Source: BRH-c25 sp012519325
Lineage (GTDB): Bacteria > Bacillota > Clostridia > Lutisporales > Lutisporaceae
Length of the DNA: 33,700 nt
Direction of reading: 5' to 3'
Assembly (NCBI GenBank): GCA_050950645.1
Contig: JBMNHZ010000019.1
Location: forward strand, 1-33,700
Shown one piece after another: positions 16,220 through 23,754 of the stretch (positions within the stretch are counted from its first letter, which is position 1; each line of letters begins with the position of its first letter). The notes beneath the pieces are model-generated. The model saw nothing but the letters and a program-made list of their open reading frames with translations. It was not told the DNA's origin and ran no database searches. A program made the position numbers and the translations under genes.

Positions 16220-16239
16220 TATGATAAAAAATTATCATA
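16220..16239. promoter_or_regulatory. Candidate PerR/Fur operator
   Basis: A perfect inverted repeat, TATGATAA, four A, TTATCATA, lies immediately after the predicted transcription start of the PerR-like gene. It resembles Fur/PerR boxes (TGATAAT-N-ATTATCA type), with one extra base at the centre. Autoregulation is inferred. Confidence 0.55.
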
Positions 16240-16335
16240 AATCTATTAACTGTTTCTCTGTTTGCTGCACCTAAGCGACCTTTTAATGCGAAATTCAACT
16301 TTGCTTGATAAAATATTTCCGCTGGAGGAATGAAT

Positions 16336-16752
16336 ATGATTGATTTAATTAAATTCTTAAAGGAAAAGGGCTATAAAGTTACTCCCCAGCGTATAGCCGT
16401 TTACGACATACTGAAAAATACAAAGGAACATCCAAGTGTTGACATGCTGTACAGCAAGCTTCAGCCGATATATCCGACAATGAGCCTGGCAACAGTATAT
16501 AAATCCCTTGAAGTATTCAAGGACCTTGGGTTAGTTCAGGAGATCAATGTAGGGGAAGATAAATTCAGATATGACGCAAATGTTAATCAGCATCCTCATA
16601 TTATTTGCACAGCTTGTGGAAAAGTTGAAGATGTACATGATGAAATGCTTTTTGATCTTTTGGATCAGGTGGAAAAAAGGACAGGTTATCAACTTACCAA
16701 TCAACAGCTTTACTTCTTCGGCTATTGTCCCAGCTGCAAACGCAATCAATAA
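16336..16752 (+). CDS. perR: PerR-like Fur-family regulator
   Basis: A 138-residue Fur-family repressor. The winged helix is at 1-80 (TPQRIAVYDIL, SLATVYKSLEVF). The structural zinc site is CTAC and CPSC, two CxxC pairs. The regulatory metal ligands of PerR are all recognisable: His in EHPSVDML, Asp in FRYDAN, two His in NQHPHIIC and Asp in GKVEDV; the last is Glu in typical Fur, so PerR is preferred. Such proteins repress oxidative-stress genes with Fe or Mn and are inactivated when peroxide oxidises the His ligands. The ATG at 16336 is chosen over 16330 because GGAGG at 16324-16328 leaves seven bases. A palindrome in the promoter suggests autoregulation. Confidence 0.88.
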   Translation: MIDLIKFLKEKGYKVTPQRIAVYDILKNTKEHPSVDMLYSKLQPIYPTMSLATVYKSLEVFKDLGLVQEINVGEDKFRYDANVNQHPHIICTACGKVEDVHDEMLFDLLDQVEKRTGYQLTNQQLYFFGYCPSCKRNQ

Positions 16753-16757
16753 AACAT

Positions 16758-16787
16758 GGGGACATGGGAACGTTCTCCCATGTCCCC
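16758..16787 (+). terminator. Hairpin after perR, palindromic repeat copy 2
   Basis: GGGGACATGGGA (16758-16769) pairs with TCCCATGTCCCC (16776-16787) around a six-base loop, then TTTTACATTCTTTTTT follows. It probably terminates the perR transcript and shares the GGGGAC core with the repeats at 3348 and 23539. Confidence 0.7.
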
Positions 16788-16802
16788 TTTTACATTCTTT
16801 TT

Positions 16803-17252
16803 TCACTGTGTTATCATAGATTCATTAAGTGCATTTCTTACTGCTTTTATTACCTTGCTCAACACATATGATGTATTTCCCTTATCACTTGCAGCTGCCA
16901 AATTCTGTTTCTTTATTGTTGTATAAATTATGTCCGATATTTCATCCTTGATGTTGGGATTATTGCTTATGTAATCGGGAGGCATTTCGATAAGCTTTAT
17001 ATCCTTTATCTTTTCGTTCTTTATTGTTACCTCCGCTTTAACATCCCCTGACTCCGTTTTCTCAACTCCCACATAGACCCCATCATTGTATTTCAGATAT
17101 GTATAGCCTGAAGCAGCGAGCCCTGCTTCATTACTTCTTAATGTAAACAATAAAACCAAGCCGACAACAAGAACAATAAACAATACAGCATAAATTACAA
17201 GGTTTTTCTTGGTTAGCAAAATAATTCTCGGTTTGATAAATATCCCTCCCAT
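16803..17252 (-). CDS. Membrane-anchored FMN_bind-like protein
   Basis: A protein of about 149 residues with an N-terminal membrane anchor (NLVIYAVLFIVLVVGLVLLF) and an extracytoplasmic domain resembling FMN_bind: YNDGVYVGVEKTESGDVKAE, VTIKNEKIKDIKLIEMP. In proteins such as RnfG/NqrC, flavin is attached to Thr in an SGAT motif; the equivalent region here reads SDKGNTSYVLSKVI, so the Thr may remain but the motif is degenerate, and covalent flavin is doubtful. The start is unclear: the best ribosome binding site, GGGAGGG at 17250-17244, lies inside the frame and overlaps the ATG at 17252, with no usual start codon just after it. It is monocistronic and convergent with perR. Confidence 0.72.
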   Translation of the reverse strand: MGGIFIKPRIILLTKKNLVIYAVLFIVLVVGLVLLFTLRSNEAGLAASGYTYLKYNDGVYVGVEKTESGDVKAEVTIKNEKIKDIKLIEMPPDYISNNPNIKDEISDIIYTTIKKQNLAAASDKGNTSYVLSKVIKAVRNALNESMITQ

Positions 17253-17387
17253 CTTGGTCAATAATATTCAGTTACTAGGCAGTTATGTTTCTTTATATAA
17301 AGTTATTACGTAAGGGATAAATATATGCAAACCTTTTTAAAAAAAGGTATTTCACGATGCACTTTTTTCGCTGGAGAACCAGCAAAC

Positions 17388-18362
17388 TTACAAGCGAATG
17401 TTATCGACAGAATTTGTCCACCTGCCGCATCTGTCCCCCCACATTGCCACAACCTTATTGTTCATTTCAATCTTGATCACTTCACAGGAATTATCACAGC
17501 CGGTGCACTCAAAGCTTGTGGGTACAAAATCAAGGCCGCCGGTCTTAAAACCTCTGAATGATGAAGGGCTGCCGGTCTTCAGGACGCGTTCCCTTGCAAG
17601 TATCGCCGCACCTATTGCTCCCATTACATTGTAATGCTCCGGTACGACAACTTCATGGCCTAATATTTTTTCAAAAGCTGCTTTTATGCCCCTGTTTGCA
17701 GCTACTCCTCCCTGGAACACAAAAGGAGATTCAAGCTTTTTACCTCTTCCGAGATTGTTGATATAGTTCCTTACAAGAGCTTCACACAAACCGTTGATTA
17801 TATCGGCTTTTGAAAATCCATACTGCTGCTTGGCAATCATATCGGATTCGGCAAATACTGTACATCTGCCTGCAATTCTTACATTTCTCTCAGCTTTTAA
17901 AGCAATATCTCCAAACTCCTCTATTCCCACCTTCAGCCTTTCAGCCTGATGCTCCAGAAAGGAACCTGTCCCTGCAGCACAAACTGTATTCATTGCAAAA
18001 TCTACTACCATACCATTCTTGAGCATTATAATCTTGGAATCCTGTCCACCTATTTCAAATATGGTTCTTGCATCCGGGAAATATGCAATTGCAGCAGCTG
18101 CATGTGCCGTTATTTCATTTTTTATTACATCAGCTCCCACCATTATGCCGCCAAGCTGTCTGCCGCTGCCTGTAACACCTGCGCCTAAAACTCCTGAGCT
18201 GCTGCCCAGCTCTGCCTTAAGATTCCTTAAACCCTCCTTCACTGATTCAAGAGGCTGGCCATTTGTTCTTATGTACTGCTTTGACAATACATTAAGACCA
18301 TCATCCACCGCTACTACATTTGTACTTACAGATCCTACGTCTATGCCTATGTAGAACTTCAT
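17388..18362 (-). CDS. Acyl-CoA dehydratase activase (BadF/BcrA/HgdC-type ATPase)
   Basis: A 324-residue ASKHA-fold ATPase. It starts YIGIDVGSVSTNVVAVD (phosphate 1), has GVTGSGRQLGG, FEIGGQDSK (phosphate-binding), and the two cluster Cys in NTVCAAGTGSF and IAGRCTVFAESD that bridge one 4Fe-4S cluster across the homodimer. FQGGVAAN is the adenosine motif. A C-terminal extension, FECTGCDNSCEV with WGDRCGRW, adds four Cys beyond HgdC and links it to the long activase/DUF2229 proteins. It would use ATP to drive a low-potential electron to a partner, probably the proteins at 8186-10267. GGAGG lies six bases before the ATG at 18362; ATG 18365 is the alternative. Confidence 0.92.
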   Translation of the reverse strand: MKFYIGIDVGSVSTNVVAVDDGLNVLSKQYIRTNGQPLESVKEGLRNLKAELGSSSGVLGAGVTGSGRQLGGIMVGADVIKNEITAHAAAAIAYFPDARTIFEIGGQDSKIIMLKNGMVVDFAMNTVCAAGTGSFLEHQAERLKVGIEEFGDIALKAERNVRIAGRCTVFAESDMIAKQQYGFSKADIINGLCEALVRNYINNLGRGKKLESPFVFQGGVAANRGIKAAFEKILGHEVVVPEHYNVMGAIGAAILARERVLKTGSPSSFRGFKTGGLDFVPTSFECTGCDNSCEVIKIEMNNKVVAMWGDRCGRWTNSVDNIRL

Positions 18363-18544
18363 CATTAACCTCCGATTTCCGCTTAAGTAAGTTTCTCAAT
18401 TCCAAGTGTTCCCTTTATGTTATTTTAGTAATCAAAAAATTATTCAATTTAATAATTCTAGTGTATTAATTTTAAAAATATTATATAATTGAAAATGATA
18501 CCAGAAATTCTACAATATTCGACAATTAATAAGGAGTAACAAGT

Positions 18545-19801
18545 ATGACAGGAAAAGCCGCATGTATTGATTTCAACAGCTTTATTAATTCCATTTCTTT
18601 ATCCTTGGATTTGGCAGAGGGGGTTGCCTTTAGGGATAAAAGCAAGAAGATTAATTTTAATGTTCCGATACCCAGATTCAGTGTATATAACCACAACTTC
18701 GCCAGCCATTCAAAGCGGACAGCTCTTGCATCACTTTGCATTGCAGAAGTGCTTAATTATGATGAGGATAGACTTAAGAATCTTTATATCGCCTCCAGCA
18801 TCCATGATATTGGTGCGGTTGAAGCTTTTGCCGAAGCTCACGGAGACAGCAGCTTCATATATGAACATTCTGAATTCGGTTCCAATATAATAAAGAAACT
18901 GCCTCTGGACAGATGTATTTCAAGGTTCATAAAATTTCATCATGAAAGCTGGAACGGCTCAGGCCCCAACGGGCTTGCAGGAAGTGACATTCCTGAGGAA
19001 TCCCAGATAATACATATTGCCGATATGTTTGAGCTTATTTACAATGATGAACAGCCATACTGGGAACAGAAGGATTATATAATAAATTGGATTCAATCCA
19101 ATAAAGGAAAAATGTTCAGCGGCTATATTACGGATGCATTTATGGAAGCATGCAAAAATGAAAGGTTCTGGCTTGATATGGAGAATATCAATGGAAATCC
19201 CGTTATCTTAACCCGCAAGCATCCCCCTGTCAAAACATCGGTATCTCTCAATACAATAAAAAATATTGCCATAGTCTTTGCAGCTATAATAGATAAGAAA
19301 AGCACCTTTACCCATGAGCATTCCATAGGTTTATCCAATTATGCCTCTCTATTCTGCAATTATTACAATTTTGACAAGGAAACCACAATTAAAATGAAAA
19401 TTGCAGCCTTGCTTCACGATATAGGAAAGCTTGCCATCCCAAACCACATATTGGACAAACCCGGGAGGCTCAGTACGAATGAATACTCTATAATCAAATC
19501 CCATGCTTACTATACAAAGCTCATACTGGGCAATATTTCAGGTATGGAAGAGATCGCTCCCTGGGCAGCCAACCACCATGAGACCCTTAGAGGCACAGGC
19601 TATCCGGAAGGCATTGGTGAAGAACGGTTATGCCATAAATCAAGGGTTCTGGCTGTATGTGATGTATATCAAGCTTTGACGGAAGACAGGCCTTACAGGG
19701 ACGGAATGAAAAAAGAAAAAGCCCTTGAAATAATTGATTCAATGGTCGAAATCAGAAACCTTGATGCAAGTGTAGTAAAGGACCTAAAGGAGATTATTTA
19801 A
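18545..19801 (+). CDS. Tandem HD-domain phosphohydrolase (one HD-GYP)
   Basis: A 418-residue soluble protein with two HD domains. Domain 1 (about 45-215) has SIHDIG (His87-Asp88) and HHESWNGSGPNGL, lacking the GYP triad. Domain 2 (about 238-415) has LLHDIGKLAIPNHILDKPG (His291-Asp292), NHHETLRGTGYPEG with GYP at 352-354, and AVCDVYQALTEDRPYR. HD-GYP enzymes hydrolyse cyclic di-GMP to pGpG or GMP; domain 2 looks intact. There is no response-regulator or sensor domain. AAGGAG precedes the ATG by a normal gap. The 3' end overlaps the convergent MocR gene by eight bases. The enzymatic activity is inferred from motifs. Confidence 0.9.
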   Translation: MTGKAACIDFNSFINSISLSLDLAEGVAFRDKSKKINFNVPIPRFSVYNHNFASHSKRTALASLCIAEVLNYDEDRLKNLYIASSIHDIGAVEAFAEAHGDSSFIYEHSEFGSNIIKKLPLDRCISRFIKFHHESWNGSGPNGLAGSDIPEESQIIHIADMFELIYNDEQPYWEQKDYIINWIQSNKGKMFSGYITDAFMEACKNERFWLDMENINGNPVILTRKHPPVKTSVSLNTIKNIAIVFAAIIDKKSTFTHEHSIGLSNYASLFCNYYNFDKETTIKMKIAALLHDIGKLAIPNHILDKPGRLSTNEYSIIKSHAYYTKLILGNISGMEEIAPWAANHHETLRGTGYPEGIGEERLCHKSRVLAVCDVYQALTEDRPYRDGMKKEKALEIIDSMVEIRNLDASVVKDLKEII

Positions 19802-21218
19802 TACTATCTTTAATCTCCTCCATTACATTTCCAATTATGGATATACCTTCGGCAATTTGTCCGGAACCCGCAGCGGCAAAGCTTATCCTTATATGATTCT
19901 CTCCGGCCTCTCCCTTTATGAATGCAGTACCCGGTGTAAAAATCACCTTCCTGTCCCTGCACCTTTCAAAAAGTTCAACGGATGATACCTTTTCCGGAAG
20001 CCTTACCCAAAGATGCAATCCCCCATAAGGCTGGGTAAAACTCGCTCCTCTTAGGTACTTTCTTGCTGCCCTTACTGCTTCAAAATATCTCACGCCATAT
20101 TCCCGCTTCATATACTCCAGATGCTTGCTCCATATGCCTCGCCTGAAGTAAAGATCCAGTACCCTTTGCATCAATCCTGAGGTATATATGTCTGTTATAT
20201 GCTTGATTCCCATAACATTTTTCCTTATGCTTTCCGGTATTATCAGATATCCTACTCTCAGCCCCGGCATGAATATTTTGGAAAAGCTTTTTATATATAT
20301 CACCCTGTTTTCCCTGTCAAGTCCCTTTAAAGGCATTTTACCTACATCAAGATAACTCAGGTCACCCATGTAATCATCTTCCACTACCAAAACATCGTAT
20401 TTTCTGCAAAGCAGCAAAAGATATTTCCTTTTTCTTTCTGAATATGTGTATCCCGTAGGATTCTGAAAGTTCGGCATAACATAGATAAACTTTGGCCTTA
20501 TAAATGCAAGTTTCTTTTCCAGCTCCTTCATATCCGGACCGTCCGGCATAATCGGTATTTCAATAATCTTTGCCCCTCTTGACTTGAATACGGCTACAGC
20601 TCCATTGTATGTGGGACTCTCTGCAAAGACATAGTCACCGTTAGACAGCAGCACTCTGGATACAATATCTATACCCTGCTGCGCACCGGAAATTACATGA
20701 ATATCGGAAGCCTCCGCATTAATTCCATACTCCGGCAGGTATTTTGATATTGATTCCCTTAAAGGTTTATACCCCATGCTCTCATGATACATGAATGCTC
20801 TTCCTCCGTCCCGCTCCAATACCTCATCCAGCACCTTCCTGAAGTCGTTTATGGGGAAAAGCTTTGGATCCGGGGAAGCTGTCGAAAGGTTTATTATATC
20901 ATCTCCTGCTCCCATATCCAGATCAAACTCTATTTCATCTATTGAAGCAATTAGGCTGCTTTCCAGGTTTATCTCATTCTTCAGAGGCATTACAAAGGTT
21001 CCACTGCCTACCTTCTTATAAACCAGCTTGTTATCCTCCAGCAGCTTGTAGGCATTAACAACAGTTACATTGTTCACCCCCAATTGCTCAGCGAAGCTCC
21101 TGATTGTAGGAAGCTTACAGTCCTCCTCCAATATACCTTCAATTATATAGTTTTTCAGCTGCTCATATAATTGTATGTAAAGCGGACTGCTGCTGCTCCT
21201 GTCTAAACTTATTTCCAT
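19794..21218 (-). CDS. MocR-type GntR/aminotransferase transcription regulator
   Basis: A 474-residue regulator with an N-terminal GntR winged helix (LYIQLYEQLKNYIIEG, LPTIRSFAEQLGVNNVTVVN, KKVGSGTFV) joined to an aminotransferase fold I domain (ISGAQQGIDIVSRVL, MPNFQNPTGYTYS, SFSKIFMPGLRVGYL, whose Lys should hold pyridoxal phosphate). MocR proteins such as PdxR and GabR respond to PLP or amino compounds; here no pyridoxine or GABA gene is adjacent, so the target is unknown. The ATG at 21218 is chosen because GAGGTGG precedes it and GntR domains start here; the frame stays open upstream but crosses the promoter. A palindrome between promoter and gene suggests autoregulation. Confidence 0.93.
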   Translation of the reverse strand: MEISLDRSSSSPLYIQLYEQLKNYIIEGILEEDCKLPTIRSFAEQLGVNNVTVVNAYKLLEDNKLVYKKVGSGTFVMPLKNEINLESSLIASIDEIEFDLDMGAGDDIINLSTASPDPKLFPINDFRKVLDEVLERDGGRAFMYHESMGYKPLRESISKYLPEYGINAEASDIHVISGAQQGIDIVSRVLLSNGDYVFAESPTYNGAVAVFKSRGAKIIEIPIMPDGPDMKELEKKLAFIRPKFIYVMPNFQNPTGYTYSERKRKYLLLLCRKYDVLVVEDDYMGDLSYLDVGKMPLKGLDRENRVIYIKSFSKIFMPGLRVGYLIIPESIRKNVMGIKHITDIYTSGLMQRVLDLYFRRGIWSKHLEYMKREYGVRYFEAVRAARKYLRGASFTQPYGGLHLWVRLPEKVSSVELFERCRDRKVIFTPGTAFIKGEAGENHIRISFAAAGSGQIAEGISIIGNVMEEIKDSIK

Positions 21219-21232
21219 ATTTCCACCTCGCT

Positions 21233-21246
21233 TTGTATCGATACAA
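21233..21246. promoter_or_regulatory. MocR operator palindrome
   Basis: TTGTATCGATACAA is a perfect 14-bp palindrome covering the predicted transcription start of the MocR gene, 15 bases before its ATG. Binding by the MocR protein itself is inferred. Confidence 0.65.
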
Positions 21247-21248
21247 TT

Positions 21249-21257
21249 ATTATAACA
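21249..21257 (-). promoter_or_regulatory. Extended -10 promoter of the MocR gene
   Basis: On the minus strand, TGT then TATAAT (21254-21249) forms an extended -10 element; no convincing -35 is seen. The start would fall near 21242, inside the palindrome. Confidence 0.5.
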
Positions 21258-21297
21258 CAATCTGCAGAAGTTTGCCTTCATAGGTTCATATAAAAAA

Positions 21298-21326
21298 TTG
21301 CCCGGATTTTTCCGATATTTTATATA
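21298..21326 (+). promoter_or_regulatory. Possible promoter of the EF-hand-like gene
   Basis: TTGCCC (21298-21303), a 17-base spacer and TATATA (21321-21326), followed by a small hairpin (CCAAAGC 21333-21339 with GCTTTGG 21354-21360) in the leader. Confidence 0.4.
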
Positions 21327-21385
21327 ACTATACCAAAGCAAAAAAGGATTGCAGCTTTGGCGTAATATCACATGGAGGTGGAAAA

Positions 21386-22420
21386 ATGAAGATCGAGAAT
21401 TCAAACATCTGTTTAAAGAGCGAGCACTCCTCGGTAACCTTTAAACAGAAACAAGAGAACCTGCAGTTCTGGACAGGTGAAAATCCGGAAGCGTCGGCAA
21501 ATAGCCCCCCGGGAATTATTATTGACATCTCGAAAAAGGCCATGGAACTGCATCAACAAATCAGCAGCAGCAATGCCCGATGCATTGATGAAGATGTTGA
21601 AGAGGCACTTTCTGAAGAAGACAAACAAAAGCTTGCGCTTATTGAAGCTATGCTGGAGCAGCTATTAGGCAAAAAAATTAAATTTAAAATTCCGAGAAAA
21701 ATCAGAGTCAATAATGATTTGCCGAACAGCCAGGGGGTTCCGGCAAATAACGGATGGGGATTAATCTATGACAGCAAAGCCACATATTATGAAAGTGAAA
21801 AGGTATCCTTCAGTTCAACCGGAATGGTAAGGACTTCCGATGGAAGAGAAATAAAAATAGACCTTCAGCTGAATATGAGCAGGGAGTTTTTCTCCAGTGA
21901 AGAAATTCACATAAGGGCAGGGGATGCAATAAGGAAAGATCCCCTTGTTATAAATTTCGACGCTCCTACAGCAATGCTTGCAGATAACAAGTTCAGCTTC
22001 GATATCGACTGTGACGGAAGTCCCGACCAGATATCCCGCTTAATGGCGGGAAGCGGTTTCCTTTCTCTTGATCTTAACAATGACGGGAAAATAAATGACG
22101 GGAGTGAGCTTTTCGGTCCTCAAAGCGGCGACGGCTTCTCCGATCTGTCTCTGTACGATTCGGATAAAAATGGCTGGATAGATGAAAACGACATGATTTT
22201 CGACAGGCTCAGAATATGGACAAAGGACGAATATGGAAACGATACCCTTTTTGCTCTTGGTGAGAAGGGCATAGGAGCAATATATTTAGGCAGCGCAGGT
22301 ACGTTCTTCAGCCTTAGAGGAGAAGGAAACGAAGAAAATGGAGTTATCAGGAAAACAGGTATTTTCCTTCGTGAGAACGGTACCGTCGGCTCCGTACAGC
22401 ATGTGGATTTGGTAATTTAA
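21386..22420 (+). CDS. EF-hand-like calcium-binding protein, function unknown
   Basis: A 344-residue protein with no signal peptide or membrane segment. The C-terminal half has Asp-rich calcium-loop motifs: DIDCDGSPD (206-214), DLNNDGKINDGSE (229-241) and DSDKNGWIDEND (258-269, a canonical EF-hand loop), embedded in SGFLSLDLNNDGK...GSELFGPQSGDGFSDL, a block I recall from large RTX-like and secreted bacterial proteins, where it is usually one domain of many. The N-terminal half (residues 1-190) has no recognised domain. GGAGGTGG precedes the ATG. It is monocistronic and ends at a shared hairpin with the convergent lipoprotein gene. Calcium binding is likely; localisation and role are unknown. 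Confidence 0.8.
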   Translation: MKIENSNICLKSEHSSVTFKQKQENLQFWTGENPEASANSPPGIIIDISKKAMELHQQISSSNARCIDEDVEEALSEEDKQKLALIEAMLEQLLGKKIKFKIPRKIRVNNDLPNSQGVPANNGWGLIYDSKATYYESEKVSFSSTGMVRTSDGREIKIDLQLNMSREFFSSEEIHIRAGDAIRKDPLVINFDAPTAMLADNKFSFDIDCDGSPDQISRLMAGSGFLSLDLNNDGKINDGSELFGPQSGDGFSDLSLYDSDKNGWIDENDMIFDRLRIWTKDEYGNDTLFALGEKGIGAIYLGSAGTFFSLRGEGNEENGVIRKTGIFLRENGTVGSVQHVDLVI

Positions 22421-22446
22421 AAGGTAAGAAGCACGCTTCTTACCTT
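22421..22446. terminator. Bidirectional terminator hairpin
   Basis: AAGGTAAGAAG (22421-22431) pairs perfectly with CTTCTTACCTT (22436-22446) around a four-base loop, directly after the plus-strand stop codon and including the stop codon of the minus-strand lipoprotein gene. Confidence 0.75.
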
Positions 22447-23417
22447 TCTACTTTTTCCACCATCTGTATTTTCGTACCGTCGATTCTCATCTTATATAAC
22501 CTGTTTGAAGCAGAATCAACAATGAAGTACAGCCACCCGTCGGCAATATTTATGAACTTGGAGCTTTCATAGTTCAAAATCTTCTTATCCGTGCCATCTT
22601 TTTTGATTCTAAATATCCTGTTGCCGTTATACCCATTGCTGTAATATATCCATTCCTCCGATACATTTATGAAGAGGGCTTCTTCCTTCGTAAGCTCCGT
22701 ATTCTCGGTTCCGTCAGTTTTGATTTTATAAAGCTTGTTCCCATCTGAACCGTTACTGTAGTATATCCAGTCTCCATCTACGTTTATAAATGCTGCTGCA
22801 TCCCCCGATACCCTGACATTTTCCGTTCCGTCAATATTGACCTTATATATACGCTTTTTGTCATCTCCGTTAGTGTAGTATATCCACCCGTCCTGTACAT
22901 TCAAATATGAGGAAAATTTGTCTCCGACGAGTGTTCTTTCTGTGCCGTCAGTTTTGATTTTATATATTCGTCTGTCATCTGAAGCATTACTGTAATATAT
23001 CCATTCATCCACAACATTTATAAAGGATGCGGAGTCGTTTGTAACCTTTATCCTTTCAGTGCCGTCCGCTTTTACTTTATATATACTGCCGTTTTCCGTT
23101 TTTTCAATATTGCTGTAATATACCCAATCTCCCTGCACATTCAAAAACATTGATCTGTCACTGTTTAACTTGGTCTTATCCGAACCGTTTATTCTCATTT
23201 TATATATGCTTACATCATCATTCCCGTTGCAGTAGTAGACCCACCCTTCCTGAAATGCCACAACGCCTCCGTTTGAGATATTTCCCAGAGTATTGCCATA
23301 CCCTTCCGCCGGTATTCCGACAGTATCGTCAGGGGAGGCTGAATCCTTTCCGAAGCAGCCCGAAACAGCAAATATCACTATAAGCGCCAATATGGAAACA
23401 CTTATGAGCTTCTTCAT
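22440..23417 (-). CDS. DUF5050-type lipoprotein with seven beta-propeller-like repeats
   Basis: A 325-residue predicted lipoprotein. The signal peptide ends in the lipobox AVSGC, with Cys21 to be lipidated, so it is anchored outside the plasma membrane. From about residue 51 it is built of seven repeats of roughly 40 residues with the pattern FINV..EWIYYSN....RIYKIK.DGTE, as in DUF5050 proteins. Seven repeats fit a complete seven-bladed propeller. GAGGAG precedes the ATG at 23417 by a normal gap; an extended frame upstream is not supported. The last repeat (WLYFIVDSASN) is the most diverged. The ligand is unknown. It is monocistronic and convergent with the EF-hand-like gene. Confidence 0.88.
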   Translation of the reverse strand: MKKLISVSILALIVIFAVSGCFGKDSASPDDTVGIPAEGYGNTLGNISNGGVVAFQEGWVYYCNGNDDVSIYKMRINGSDKTKLNSDRSMFLNVQGDWVYYSNIEKTENGSIYKVKADGTERIKVTNDSASFINVVDEWIYYSNASDDRRIYKIKTDGTERTLVGDKFSSYLNVQDGWIYYTNGDDKKRIYKVNIDGTENVRVSGDAAAFINVDGDWIYYSNGSDGNKLYKIKTDGTENTELTKEEALFINVSEEWIYYSNGYNGNRIFRIKKDGTDKKILNYESSKFINIADGWLYFIVDSASNRLYKMRIDGTKIQMVEKVER

Positions 23418-23519
23418 ATTTTTTCTCCTCACATATATATTCTGTTTGTATATATTCAACACAAGTTTTATTTTTCCTTTAACTGCGGAGCAATAGAAGA
23501 AGAATGCGTCATAGACGAA

Positions 23520-23574
23520 GGACATGGAGACGTTTCGCGGACACGGGGACGTTTCGCGAAACGTCCCCGTGTCC
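23520..23574. repeat. Palindromic repeat, copy 3, with partial duplicated arm
   Basis: 23539-23574 is a perfect 36-bp palindrome whose left arm is GGACACGGGGACGTTTCG. The 20 bases before it (23519-23538) repeat that arm directly with two mismatches, so one arm has been duplicated. The core GGGGACGTTTC matches the repeat at 3348. It lies in the 337-base gap between two divergent genes; no clear promoter was found in the rest of that gap. Confidence 0.85.
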
Positions 23575-23754
23575 TCTTCTTCTTATCGAGCAGACGGCAA
23601 AGGTAAATGCTGTACTGCAGCCGCAAAAAAAGCTATAATTATATAAAGCATGCTTTGCTAATTCTTCATATAACGGGAATAATAAAGCAAGTGATTTCTG
23701 ATACGAGAAAGCCCAGGAAGTGGCCCTTGGAGGATAACAACGGAGGGACGGTAT

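Noticed and set aside
16071..16274. Plus-strand 67-codon AT-rich frame
   Set aside because: No ribosome binding site; it covers the PerR promoter and operator, and its hydrophobicity comes from AT-rich codons.
21333..21360. Leader hairpin resembling part of a riboswitch
   Set aside because: Only one short stem (CCAAAGC/GCTTTGG); no conserved aptamer motif was recognised.
22500..23300. Regularly spaced similar blocks suggesting a CRISPR or tandem DNA repeat
   Set aside because: They are codon-level repeats of about 126 bases of the seven-repeat lipoprotein, in frame and diverged.
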